5,103 nt of DNA, taken from positions 1 to 5,103 of the forward strand of contig JAITBS010000517.1 of the NCBI GenBank assembly GCA_031283515.1, given 5' to 3'. The stretch's first letter is position 1. Every line of letters begins with the position of its first letter. Position numbers and translations under genes: made by a program. The notes below the pieces were generated by a model. The model did not search any database, was not told where the DNA came from, and worked only from the letters and a program-made list of their open reading frames with translations. The DNA is from Planctomycetaceae bacterium. GTDB taxonomy: Bacteria; Planctomycetota; Planctomycetia; Pirellulales; Thermoguttaceae. Shown here piece after piece: positions 1 through 5,103 of this stretch.

Positions 1-117
1 GATTGTTTTCAAGGTAGAGGTTTGGTAATCGGCGCCGGTTGCGCGCTCCCCGCCGAAACTCCACCCGAAAATATCAAAACATTTGTCGAAACTGTCAGAA
101 ATTATCATTTACCGTAA
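1..117 (+). CDS. UroD-family protein, C-terminal end only (5' truncated by window)
   Basis: Frame 1 is open from the first base and ends at TAA 115-117, giving 38 residues. The segment reads GLVIGAGCALPAETPPENIK and then a short helix ending in NYHLP. The G-C-A-L-P-x-E-T-P-P-E-N-I pattern is typical of the last strand and helix of the uroporphyrinogen decarboxylase (UroD/MtaA-type) fold. Relatives include haem-pathway UroD and corrinoid methyltransferases; in planctomycete-like genomes, divergent members of unknown substrate are common near sugar-catabolism genes. With only the tail visible, the substrate cannot be told, and the catalytic N-terminal region lies outside the window. It has the same direction as the genes downstream but is separated from them by about 360 bp of repeat-bearing DNA, so it is probably not in one operon with them. 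The family call rests on this one motif. Confidence 0.68.
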   Translation, partial: DCFQGRGLVIGAGCALPAETPPENIKTFVETVRNYHLP

Positions 118-152
118 AATATTGAGTATCAAATCTCTAAAAATTAATTTTA

Positions 153-301
153 AACCACAGAGTACACAGAGAACACGGAGAAATTTTTAATTTGAATCAA
201 AACATAATTTAAATTTATTAAAGTAAAAATTATGGAATTGGATTTAAATCGAATTTAATTTTTTAAAAACATTCTCTGTGAACTCTGTGTTCTCTGTGGT
301 T
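153..301. repeat. Imperfect inverted repeat with arms of three 9-bp units
   Basis: The left arm, 154-180, is three consecutive 9-mers: ACCACAGAG, TACACAGAG, AACACGGAG. The right arm, 274-300, read on the minus strand is ACCACAGAG, AACACAGAG, TTCACAGAG. The arms match at 23 of 27 positions and extend one further pair (153/301). The 93-bp centre is almost pure A/T. Repeats of the NNCACAGAG type are familiar as intergenic elements in many environmental bacterial genomes; naming this as one of them is from memory. No target-site duplication is evident. Confidence 0.85.
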
Positions 302-375
302 GATAAAAAACTAGTTTTTAGAAGTTTCCGGTAATAATTATTCGGCGGAATTTTTGTAGCGTTTTATTTTTGTCA

Positions 376-392
376 ATCCCGAAGGAACGACA
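376..392 (+). repeat. Decayed copy of short hairpin repeat
   Basis: ATCCCGAAGGAACGACA matches 14 of 17 positions of the intact unit at 4991-5007 (GTCCCGCAGGGACGACA). Two of the three differences break the stem, so only a 3-bp TCC/GGA stem remains. It looks like a degenerate relic of the composite repeat at the right end of the window. It is immediately followed by the perfect palindrome CATTTTAAAATG, overlapping its last two bases (391-402). Confidence 0.55.
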
Positions 393-476
393 TTTTAAAA
401 TGTTTACTTTTAAATTTCCGCTAAAATATTACAAAAATTTTATTACAAACCATTAACAAATTGAAAGGATCAAATT

Positions 477-1457
477 ATGTTGAAAAAAATATTGTTGTTA
501 GTTGTCGCTTCGATTTTTGTATTTTGCAGAATCGGTTTTGTTGACGCGGAATTTCAGGTGAAGTCGAATTCTGAAACGGGTCAATGGCTAATTTTGGAAA
601 ATGACAAACCGGTTTTGCAGTACAATTACAAAACAATTCCCATTCCAAAAAGTTATTTGGATACTGTAAAAGGTAACCAAAAGATAAGTATTTACGCCGT
701 TCCGCGTAGTAATTACATTCACCCGATTTACGATCTTGACGGCGAACCGATCACCAAAGATTGGAGTAGCGATCATCCGCATCATCGCGGACTTTATTGG
801 GCTTGGCCCGAAGTCGGTTACAAAGGCGAACTCGGAGATTTACACGCATTACAAAAAGTTTTCGCAAGACCAACAGATAAAATTGAAACAACTACAAATA
901 ACGGTCAAGTTAAATTAGTTGCAGAAAATATCTGGAAATGGTTAGACAAAGAACCAATCGTTCGCGAACAAACAACAATTACCGTTTTTCCTCGCGATAA
1001 AAACGGACGAAAAATCAATTTTGAATTTCGTTTCGAATCGCTAGTTGACGAAATAACTTTGGCAAGACGTCATACAAAACATTACGGCGGACTTAATCTC
1101 CGTATGGCGCCGCTCAAAGATTTTAAGATCGGATCGTTTTACGGCAACGAAAAAGAAACAAATATTCCGAAACAAGAACAACCCGCATGGGTTTTCGGCT
1201 CGTGGAAAAATCCGAAGTCCGACGGACACTCAGAGTTGACGATTTTTGAAAAAACAACAAATCCAGATTATTCGGGCGAGTTGATACAATATCCGAATCT
1301 AAACTGGTTTCAACCAACGTTCCCAAAAAGCGGAACGCGATACTCGTTAAAAAAAGATAAACCGCTTACTCTACGTTATCAACTTTGGCTGCACAACGCC
1401 GCCGATAACGATAACGCAAAAAAAGAAGCATGGCAAATTTTTCAAAACGAAAAATAA
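477..1457 (+). CDS. Secreted DUF6807 ('PmoA family') protein
   Basis: This 326-residue protein has the hallmarks of the DUF6807 family (Pfam 'methane oxygenase PmoA', a misleading label: it is not a subunit of particulate methane monooxygenase). A Lys-rich start and hydrophobic run (residues 1-24) ending V-D-A before E25 form a Sec-type signal peptide, so it should act in the periplasm or outside. Family marks are IHPIYDLDGEPITKDW (about 81-96), the His cluster DHPHHRGLYW (99-108), YGGLNLRM (203-210) and NPDYSGELIQYPNLNWFQP (262-280). The His cluster could bind a ligand or metal, but no biochemical role can be given from sequence. The family commonly sits beside Gfo/Idh/MocA oxidoreductases in planctomycete-like genomes, as it does here. 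The start is supported by AAAGGA at 464-469, 7 nt from ATG. Length is normal and the frame is intact. Confidence 0.85.
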   Translation: MLKKILLLVVASIFVFCRIGFVDAEFQVKSNSETGQWLILENDKPVLQYNYKTIPIPKSYLDTVKGNQKISIYAVPRSNYIHPIYDLDGEPITKDWSSDHPHHRGLYWAWPEVGYKGELGDLHALQKVFARPTDKIETTTNNGQVKLVAENIWKWLDKEPIVREQTTITVFPRDKNGRKINFEFRFESLVDEITLARRHTKHYGGLNLRMAPLKDFKIGSFYGNEKETNIPKQEQPAWVFGSWKNPKSDGHSELTIFEKTTNPDYSGELIQYPNLNWFQPTFPKSGTRYSLKKDKPLTLRYQLWLHNAADNDNAKKEAWQIFQNEK

Positions 1458-1460
1458 AAA

Positions 1461-1484
1461 AAAGAACATTTAATAACGTTCTTT
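1461..1484 (+). terminator. Weak A/T hairpin just after the DUF6807 stop
   Basis: AAAGAAC (1461-1467) pairs perfectly with GTTCTTT (1478-1484) around a 10-nt loop that can add a TT/AA pair. It begins 3 bases after the stop codon. With only two G/C pairs and no long T-run afterwards, it would be a weak terminator or partial attenuator at best. Confidence 0.3.
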
Positions 1485-1501
1485 CAATTAACAACAATAA
1501 C

Positions 1502-1527
1502 ATTGGAGAAAAATTTTTTTCACCAAT
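1502..1527 (+). promoter_or_regulatory. Hairpin next to the oxidoreductase ribosome binding site
   Basis: ATTGG (1502-1506) pairs with CCAAT (1523-1527). After an A/A mismatch, GAAAAA can pair with TTTTTC around a very small loop. The stem ends 7 bases before the AAGGAG at 1534-1539. It could be a weak terminator or an mRNA element affecting translation. In such A/T-rich DNA it could also be chance. Confidence 0.3.
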
Positions 1528-1533
1528 TTACAA

Positions 1534-1539
1534 AAGGAG
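1534..1539 (+). promoter_or_regulatory. Ribosome binding site that fixes the oxidoreductase start
   Basis: AAGGAG ends 7 nt before the ATG at 1547. It decides against the in-frame ATG at 1430, which would overlap the DUF6807 gene, lacks a Shine-Dalgarno sequence and adds 39 residues ahead of a proper Tat signal. Confidence 0.85.
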
Positions 1540-1546
1540 AAATTTT

Positions 1547-2899
1547 ATGAAACGTAAAAGTATAACGACATCGCGTCGTCGTTTTTTGCAATCGGCGACA
1601 GTTGCGGGGCTGGGGTCATTTTTTGTGCCGGCGGTTCTTGCAGACAAGAGTCCGAATTCCAAACTGAATATTGCGGTGATTGGAGTTGGAGGTCAAGGCG
1701 GAGGGAATATTACGGGATTGGTTAATGAAACCAAAAATTCCGAAAAACTTCTTGCCTTTTGCGATGTCAATTCCAACACGCTTAACAAGCAATCCGACGC
1801 TTACAAAGTTGAGCATCGTTACAAAGACTATCGCGTCTTGCTCGATGAAAAAGGTAAAGAGCTTGACGCGGTTTTAGTTGCAACGCTTGATCACACGCAC
1901 GGGATTATTGCTTGTAGCGCGATGAATTTAGGTTTGCATTGTTATTGCGAAAAACCGCTTGCTAATTCTGTTTGGGAAATTCGGCAGATGTCGAATTTTG
2001 CGCAACAAAAAAAGCTTTGCACGCAAACCGGCACTCAAGTTCGCTCATGGGGTAATGCTCAGAATGCTCATTATTATCGTGCGATTGAATTGATTCGAGC
2101 CGGAGCGATTGGCGATATAAGCGATATTTCGGAAGTGCATGTTTGGTGTCGCGGAACTTATGTTCCGAAGAGTGATCCGGTTGGGAGTTCTCCTGTGCCG
2201 GACGGTTTTGATTATGATCTTTGGCTTGGACCGTCGCCTTTTCGTCCTTTTCATAACTTGTGGTTATCGTTTAGCAAGTATGGATTTTGGCATTCGGGCA
2301 ATGGTTGGATAACGGGAATGGGACCGCACACAATTGACTTAGCGTGGACGGCGTTAAATTTAACTCCGCCGACAACAATTGAGGTTGATGGACCTAAATC
2401 TCATCCGCTTTACAATCGCGATCAGCAACATATTATTTGGACGCATCAATATCCGAATGGAAAACCGTTGAAGTTGCATTGGTACGACGGGAATCGTCAA
2501 CCGCAAGGAATTTCGGAAGATTTGATTGATCTTAAGCAACCGTCTGGCGTTTTATTTGTTGGCAAGAGTGGTTCGCTTCAAGTTCATTATGGATATCATG
2601 TATTATTTCCGAAGCAGAAATTTGTTGATTTTCATCCGCCGCAGCCGACATATTCTCCGAGTGTTGGTCATCATCGTCAATGGATTGAGGCGATCAAGTC
2701 GAACAAGCCGGAGCAGTGTGAGTGTCGTTTTGAGTATGCCGGACAATACACCGAATCGCTTGTTGTCGCGGCAACGATGCATCGATGCGAGATACAAAAA
2801 ACAACATGGAATCCCAAAAACATGACAACCGACTCTGATAAAGTCAACAACTACATCAAGCCAACTTTCCGAGAAGGATGGAAATTCCCAACAACTTGA
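1547..2899 (+). CDS. Tat-exported Gfo/Idh/MocA family oxidoreductase
   Basis: This predicted 450-residue protein uses NAD(P) to oxidise or reduce a sugar, or to rearrange a glycoside through a keto intermediate; the substrate is unknown. Residues 9-15 (SRRRFLQ) are a twin-arginine motif, followed by a hydrophobic stretch and a likely cut after A32 (AVLA/DK). Tat export suits an enzyme that folds around its cofactor before leaving the cytoplasm. The Rossmann domain begins NIAVIGVGGQGGGN (41-54). C-E-K-P (134-137) supplies the usual Lys136, and GPHTIDLAW (259-267) the His261-x-x-Asp264 pair expected in the active site. The C-terminal half, including WYDG (312-315) and HHRQWIEAIK (375-384), fits the C-terminal domain of bacteroidetes/planctomycete-type members. 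The start at 1547 is chosen over in-frame ATG 1430 from the Shine-Dalgarno sequence and Tat signal. It lies 89 bp after the DUF6807 gene and is possibly co-transcribed with it. Confidence 0.92.
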   Translation: MKRKSITTSRRRFLQSATVAGLGSFFVPAVLADKSPNSKLNIAVIGVGGQGGGNITGLVNETKNSEKLLAFCDVNSNTLNKQSDAYKVEHRYKDYRVLLDEKGKELDAVLVATLDHTHGIIACSAMNLGLHCYCEKPLANSVWEIRQMSNFAQQKKLCTQTGTQVRSWGNAQNAHYYRAIELIRAGAIGDISDISEVHVWCRGTYVPKSDPVGSSPVPDGFDYDLWLGPSPFRPFHNLWLSFSKYGFWHSGNGWITGMGPHTIDLAWTALNLTPPTTIEVDGPKSHPLYNRDQQHIIWTHQYPNGKPLKLHWYDGNRQPQGISEDLIDLKQPSGVLFVGKSGSLQVHYGYHVLFPKQKFVDFHPPQPTYSPSVGHHRQWIEAIKSNKPEQCECRFEYAGQYTESLVVAATMHRCEIQKTTWNPKNMTTDSDKVNNYIKPTFREGWKFPTT

Positions 2900-2987
2900 T
2901 TTTGAGTTATTCCGTAGGCGTTTATCGATCAGGTTGATCACCTGTCTGGAGCAGCAAGTGCGTAACAAGAGTTAAATTAATATTAAA

Positions 2988-3071
2988 TTGTAACCGTTCA
3001 CGCACAAGAGAAAAATTTTCTAAGCCCAGAAAGGGCGTAGGATTTTTTCTTTTGAACGTGAACGGTTACAA
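2988..3071. repeat. 84-nt long imperfect hairpin element
   Basis: The outer arms TTGTAACCGTTCACG (2988-3002) and CGTGAACGGTTACAA (3057-3071) are perfect 15-bp inverted repeats. Inside, CAAGAGAAAAA pairs with the TTTTTCTTTTG side (with a G-T wobble), then CTA/TAG, and finally GCCC/GGGC (3024-3027 and 3033-3036) closing an AGAAA loop. Nearly the whole element can fold as one stem with a few mismatches and a bulge. It could stop transcription from the oxidoreductase gene or be a mobile palindromic repeat; it has no coding capacity. Confidence 0.85.
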
Positions 3072-3077
3072 ATTAAC

Positions 3078-3181
3078 AACGCTTGTAGAGACGCAATGCC
3101 TTGCGTCTCTTGTTGGTTTAAACTAAAATCGATCAAGAGATCACTGATAGATACGCAAAGCATAGCGTCTCTACAAGCGTT
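3078..3181. repeat. 33-bp inverted repeat made of two self-complementary units
   Basis: The arms 3078-3110 and 3149-3181 are inverted copies matching at 30 of 33 positions, with a perfect outer 17 bp (AACGCTTGTAGAGACGC / GCGTCTCTACAAGCGTT). Each arm also contains its own hairpin: AGAGACGCAA/TTGCGTCTCT with a TGCC loop at 3087-3110 (perfect 10-bp stem), and a more decayed counterpart at 3149-3172. The 38-bp spacer has GTTTAAAC (3116-3123) and GATC-AAGA-GATC (3131-3142). GTAGAGACGC-type palindromes are known as abundant intergenic repeats in several phyla (from memory). Confidence 0.87.
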
Positions 3182-3309
3182 AATTTTTTGTTATTTGCAA
3201 ATGATTATTTCATACGTATTCATAAAAATTATATTCATAATCATTCAGTTGAATTTTTGTACAAATATTTCGCTTGTATTACTCAAAACTCAATTCCGAA
3301 TTAAAAAAC

Positions 3310-3324
3310 CGTGAACGGTTACAA
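3310..3324. repeat. Third copy of the 15-bp arm, before the sulfatase ribosome binding site
   Basis: CGTGAACGGTTACAA is identical to the right arm at 3057-3071 and inverted relative to 2988-3002. With upstream bases it also forms its own small hairpin AACCGT/ACGGTT (3307-3320). It ends 9 bases before AGGAG (3334-3338). Together with the copy at 2988 it brackets 337 bp of repeat DNA. Confidence 0.85.
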
Positions 3325-3346
3325 AAATTAAAAAGGAGAATAAATT

Positions 3347-4894
3347 ATGACAAAATTACTTTTTACCAGATATTATAGTGTTCAACTATTGATGTTTATA
3401 AACATCATCTGGATTAGTATGACGTATTATGAAATTATTTTTGCCGATGAAACTAGCGTAGGCAATCCCAATGTAATATTGATTCTTGCCGATGATTTGG
3501 GATATGGCGATATAGGTATATTTTCGCCGGATTGTAAAATCAAAACGCCGCATCTGGATCGTTTGGGACATGAAGGAATACGTTTTACTGATATGCACTC
3601 ATCGTCGTCGGTTTGTACGCCGACACGTTATAGTATTTTAACGGGGCGTTATAATTGGCGAACCAGAAAAAAATCGGGCGTTTTAAGCGGATTTTCTCCG
3701 GCGTTGATTCCAACGGATCGACAAACATTGGGAACTCTATTTAAAAAAGCCGGTTATGATACCGCTGTTATCGGAAAATGGCATCTCGGATTAAATTGGG
3801 CAACAACTGATGGAAAAGAGCCGTCGGAAAAAAATATTGACTATTCAAAACCATTTAAAAATGGTCCTTTAGAGTTAGGATTCAATTATTTTTGGGGAAT
3901 TTCAGCTTCGGCAGATATGCCTCCATTTGTTTTTCTGGAAGATTCAAAAGTAACGGAATTGCCGACAACGGAAAAGAAGTGGGTTCGTAATGGACCTGCT
4001 GCTCAATCTTACGAGGCAATAGACGTTTTACCTAAAATTACGGAACGTACAATTGATTTTATTTCAAGTCATGCTCAGACTGCTAAAAAGGGCAAACCGT
4101 TTTTTCTTTATTTACCTCTTCCTGCTCCGCATACTCCAATTCTGCCAACCAAAGAATGGCAAGGTAAAAGCGGATTAAACGCATACGGTGATTTTGTAAT
4201 GCAAGTGGACAGCGTCGTTGGAAAAATTGTGCAAACTGTTGAAAAATCTGGTCTTTCTGAAAACACAATTATAATTTTTACGTCTGACAATGGTTGTTCT
4301 CCGGCGGCGAAAATTGAGGAGCTTTTGAAAAAAGGACATAAGCCAAGTTATGTTTTTCGCGGTGCAAAAGCTGATATTTTTGACGGCGGACATAGAGTTC
4401 CGTTTATTGTTCGTTGGCATAACAAAATTAAAAAAGATTCCGTATCGGAAGAGTTGGGATGTCTTGTTGATTTTTATGCAACATTTGCGGCGGTTCTTAA
4501 TGTTTCGATTCCTGATAATGCTGGCGAAGACAGTTTTAATTTACTTCCTGCGTGGTTAGGACAAGTTAAGAATCCAATAAGAAACGAGGTTATTCATCAT
4601 TCAATTAATGGGTCATTTGCTATTCGTCAAAAAAACTGGAAGCTTTGTTTATGTGAAGATTCGGGTGGTTGGAGTTTTCCGCGTCCTAATTCGCCGGACG
4701 CAAATAATCTTCCGCCGGTTCAGCTTTTTGATCTTTCAAAAGATATTAGCGAAAAAAATAATGTTACGGCAGAATATCCTGAAAAAGCTGAAGAGATGCA
4801 AAAAACGTTAGAAACTATCATAAATAACGGTCGCTCAACAAGCGGAAAAAAACAAAATAATGAAGGTAAGATCAATATTTTTAAAAATAGATAA
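3347..4894 (+). CDS. Secreted formylglycine-dependent sulfatase (arylsulfatase type)
   Basis: This 515-residue protein removes sulfate esters, probably from a sulfated carbohydrate, outside the cytoplasm. Residues 1-33 form an unusually aromatic signal sequence with a likely cut at IIFA/DE. The sulfatase domain starts at PNVILILADDLGYGD (41-55), with metal ligands Asp49 and Asp50. The signature C-T-P-T-R at 90-94 places the cysteine to be converted to formylglycine at Cys90, so an anaerobic- or FGE-type maturase must be encoded elsewhere. Other expected active-site residues are present: Lys144 and His146 (GKWHLG), His262 (PHTP), Asp314 and Asn315 (TSDNG), and Lys341 (RGAK), followed by DGGHRVPFI (346-354). 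The tail GRSTSGKKQNN (495-505) resembles the usual C-terminus of planctomycete arylsulfatases. The length is normal. The start has AGGAG at 3334-3338, 8 nt away. The exact sulfatase subfamily and substrate cannot be told. Being separated by repeats, it is probably its own transcription unit. Confidence 0.93.
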   Translation: MTKLLFTRYYSVQLLMFINIIWISMTYYEIIFADETSVGNPNVILILADDLGYGDIGIFSPDCKIKTPHLDRLGHEGIRFTDMHSSSSVCTPTRYSILTGRYNWRTRKKSGVLSGFSPALIPTDRQTLGTLFKKAGYDTAVIGKWHLGLNWATTDGKEPSEKNIDYSKPFKNGPLELGFNYFWGISASADMPPFVFLEDSKVTELPTTEKKWVRNGPAAQSYEAIDVLPKITERTIDFISSHAQTAKKGKPFFLYLPLPAPHTPILPTKEWQGKSGLNAYGDFVMQVDSVVGKIVQTVEKSGLSENTIIIFTSDNGCSPAAKIEELLKKGHKPSYVFRGAKADIFDGGHRVPFIVRWHNKIKKDSVSEELGCLVDFYATFAAVLNVSIPDNAGEDSFNLLPAWLGQVKNPIRNEVIHHSINGSFAIRQKNWKLCLCEDSGGWSFPRPNSPDANNLPPVQLFDLSKDISEKNNVTAEYPEKAEEMQKTLETIINNGRSTSGKKQNNEGKINIFKNR

Positions 4895-4990
4895 TATTTC
4901 AGCAATTTGTTATTTTGAAAGGCAGTTTCTGAATTGTAAATGGGAAATTCTACAAAACTCGTAATATATCAGTGGAATTATTTGTTATTA
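4895..4990. other. Short A/T-rich 3' flank of the sulfatase
   Basis: There is no gene and no recognisable intrinsic terminator in these 96 bases. Transcription could instead end at the hairpins beginning at 4991. Confidence 0.5.
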
Positions 4991-5090
4991 GTCCCGCAGG
5001 GACGACAAGTGCATAACCGTAGGTGTAGCGCAGCGTAACCTACGGATCGAAATCTCCACACTAATCAAGCCCCGCATGGGGCGACACTAT
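4991..5090 (+). repeat. Composite three-hairpin intergenic repeat
   Basis: Three stem-loops lie in a row: GTCCC-GCA-GGGAC (4991-5003) followed by GACA; CCGTAGGT/ACCTACGG (5017-5024 and 5038-5045), an 8-bp stem with a 13-nt loop; and GCCCC-GCAT-GGGGC (5069-5082) followed by GACA. The first and third are related direct copies that differ by a compensating T-A to C-G pair in the stem. GTCCC...GGGACGACA plus CCGTAGGT-type composites are familiar interspersed repeats in planctomycete- and Bacteroidota-like genomes (recognised from memory). The A/T-rich bases to 5103 show nothing else, and the element may continue past the window. Confidence 0.85.
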
Positions 5091-5103
5091 GAAATTGATT
5101 TAT

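Larger units (their letters stand above)
118..476. other. Gene-free gap with repeats, upstream of the DUF6807 gene
   Basis: This is 359 bases of very AT-rich DNA without a credible reading frame. It contains the inverted repeat at 153-301, a decayed hairpin-repeat copy at 376-392, and small palindromes such as GATTTAAATC (241-250) and CATTTTAAAATG (391-402). ATTACAAA occurs twice (428-435 and 442-449), 14 bp apart. The promoter of the DUF6807 gene should lie in the right-hand part, but no convincing -35/-10 pair stands out. The ribosome binding site AAAGGA is at 464-469. Confidence 0.7.
2900..3346. other. 447-bp gap packed with nested palindromic repeats
   Basis: No credible gene is present. 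In order it holds: a small hairpin CAGGT/ACCTG (2930-2944); CAAGTGCGTAAC (2955-2966), which matches 11 of 12 bases of the right-end repeat at 5006-5017; the 84-nt hairpin 2988-3071; the two-unit inverted repeat 3078-3181; an A/T-rich stretch with a 9-bp stem AATGATTAT/ATAATCATT (3200-3208 and 3237-3245); and a third copy of the hairpin arm at 3310-3324. The sulfatase promoter probably lies in 3182-3309, but I cannot pick out a firm -35/-10. The sulfatase Shine-Dalgarno AGGAG is at 3334-3338. Confidence 0.75.

Noticed and set aside
370..398. Possible promoter TTGTCA, 17-bp spacer, TTTTAA upstream of the DUF6807 gene
   Set aside because: The -10 match is poor, the spacer is the decayed repeat, and such hits are expected by chance in A/T-rich DNA.
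477..554. Lipoprotein signal at Cys17 of the DUF6807 protein
   Set aside because: The residues before the cysteine (F-V-F) do not fit a lipobox, and a standard signal-peptidase site (VDA/E) follows.
477..1457. Methane monooxygenase subunit, as the family nickname 'PmoA' might suggest
   Set aside because: The sequence is a soluble secreted protein with a DUF6807 His cluster and no set of membrane helices, so the name is a database misnomer.
1430..1546. N-terminal extension of the oxidoreductase from the in-frame ATG at 1430
   Set aside because: It overlaps the DUF6807 gene, has no Shine-Dalgarno sequence, and would put 39 Lys/Asn-rich residues before a proper Tat signal, while the ATG at 1547 has AAGGAG at ideal spacing.
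2603..2968. 121-codon minus-strand open frame overlapping the end of the oxidoreductase gene
   Set aside because: It lies antisense to clearly conserved coding sequence and runs into repeat DNA, with no recognisable domain. It is a shadow of the real gene.
3096..3314. 72-codon + strand open frame in the gap before the sulfatase
   Set aside because: It starts inside the palindromic repeat, runs through repeat and A/T-rich DNA, has no ribosome binding site, and its translation shows no domain.
2988..3324. CRISPR array
   Set aside because: There are only three 15-bp copies, in mixed orientation and with spacers of very unequal length (54 and 238 bp). No cas gene is present.

Overview
The window looks like chromosome from an AT-rich, polysaccharide-degrading environmental or gut bacterium. 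Planctomycetota is the best guess; Verrucomicrobiota, Lentisphaerota or Kiritimatiellota are alternatives. The reasons are the gene set (a DUF6807/'PmoA' protein, a Tat-exported Gfo/Idh/MocA oxidoreductase, a formylglycine sulfatase and a UroD-family protein side by side) and long gene-free gaps filled with small palindromic repeats. The assignment is an inference from gene content; no rRNA or other phylogenetic marker is present.

Layout, all genes on the + strand: (1) bases 1-117 are the last 38 codons of a UroD-family gene. (2) 118-476 is a gap holding a 28-bp imperfect inverted repeat whose arms are each three 9-bp units, and a decayed copy of a short hairpin repeat. (3) 477-1457 encodes a secreted DUF6807 protein. 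(4) 1458-1546 is a short gap with two small hairpins. (5) 1547-2899 encodes a Tat-signal oxidoreductase; its start is set by a Shine-Dalgarno sequence and the twin-arginine motif, not by the longest ORF. (6) 2900-3346 is a 447-bp gap with a nested set of inverted repeats: an 84-nt hairpin, a 33-bp inverted repeat built of two self-complementary units, and a third copy of the outer hairpin arm just before the next ribosome binding site. (7) 3347-4894 encodes a sulfatase with an intact active site. (8) 4895-5103 holds a composite three-hairpin repeat and no gene.

The three complete proteins all carry export signals. They could act together outside the cytoplasm on a sulfated or modified carbohydrate: the sulfatase removing sulfate, the oxidoreductase acting on a sugar with bound NAD(P), and the DUF6807 protein in an undefined carbohydrate-related role. 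This is inferred from context only. The first two lie 89 bp apart and may be co-transcribed; the sulfatase is separated by the repeat-rich gap and may be its own unit.

I see no CRISPR array, tRNA, rRNA, transposase, phage or defence gene. The unusual content is the repeat DNA, not a new protein system.
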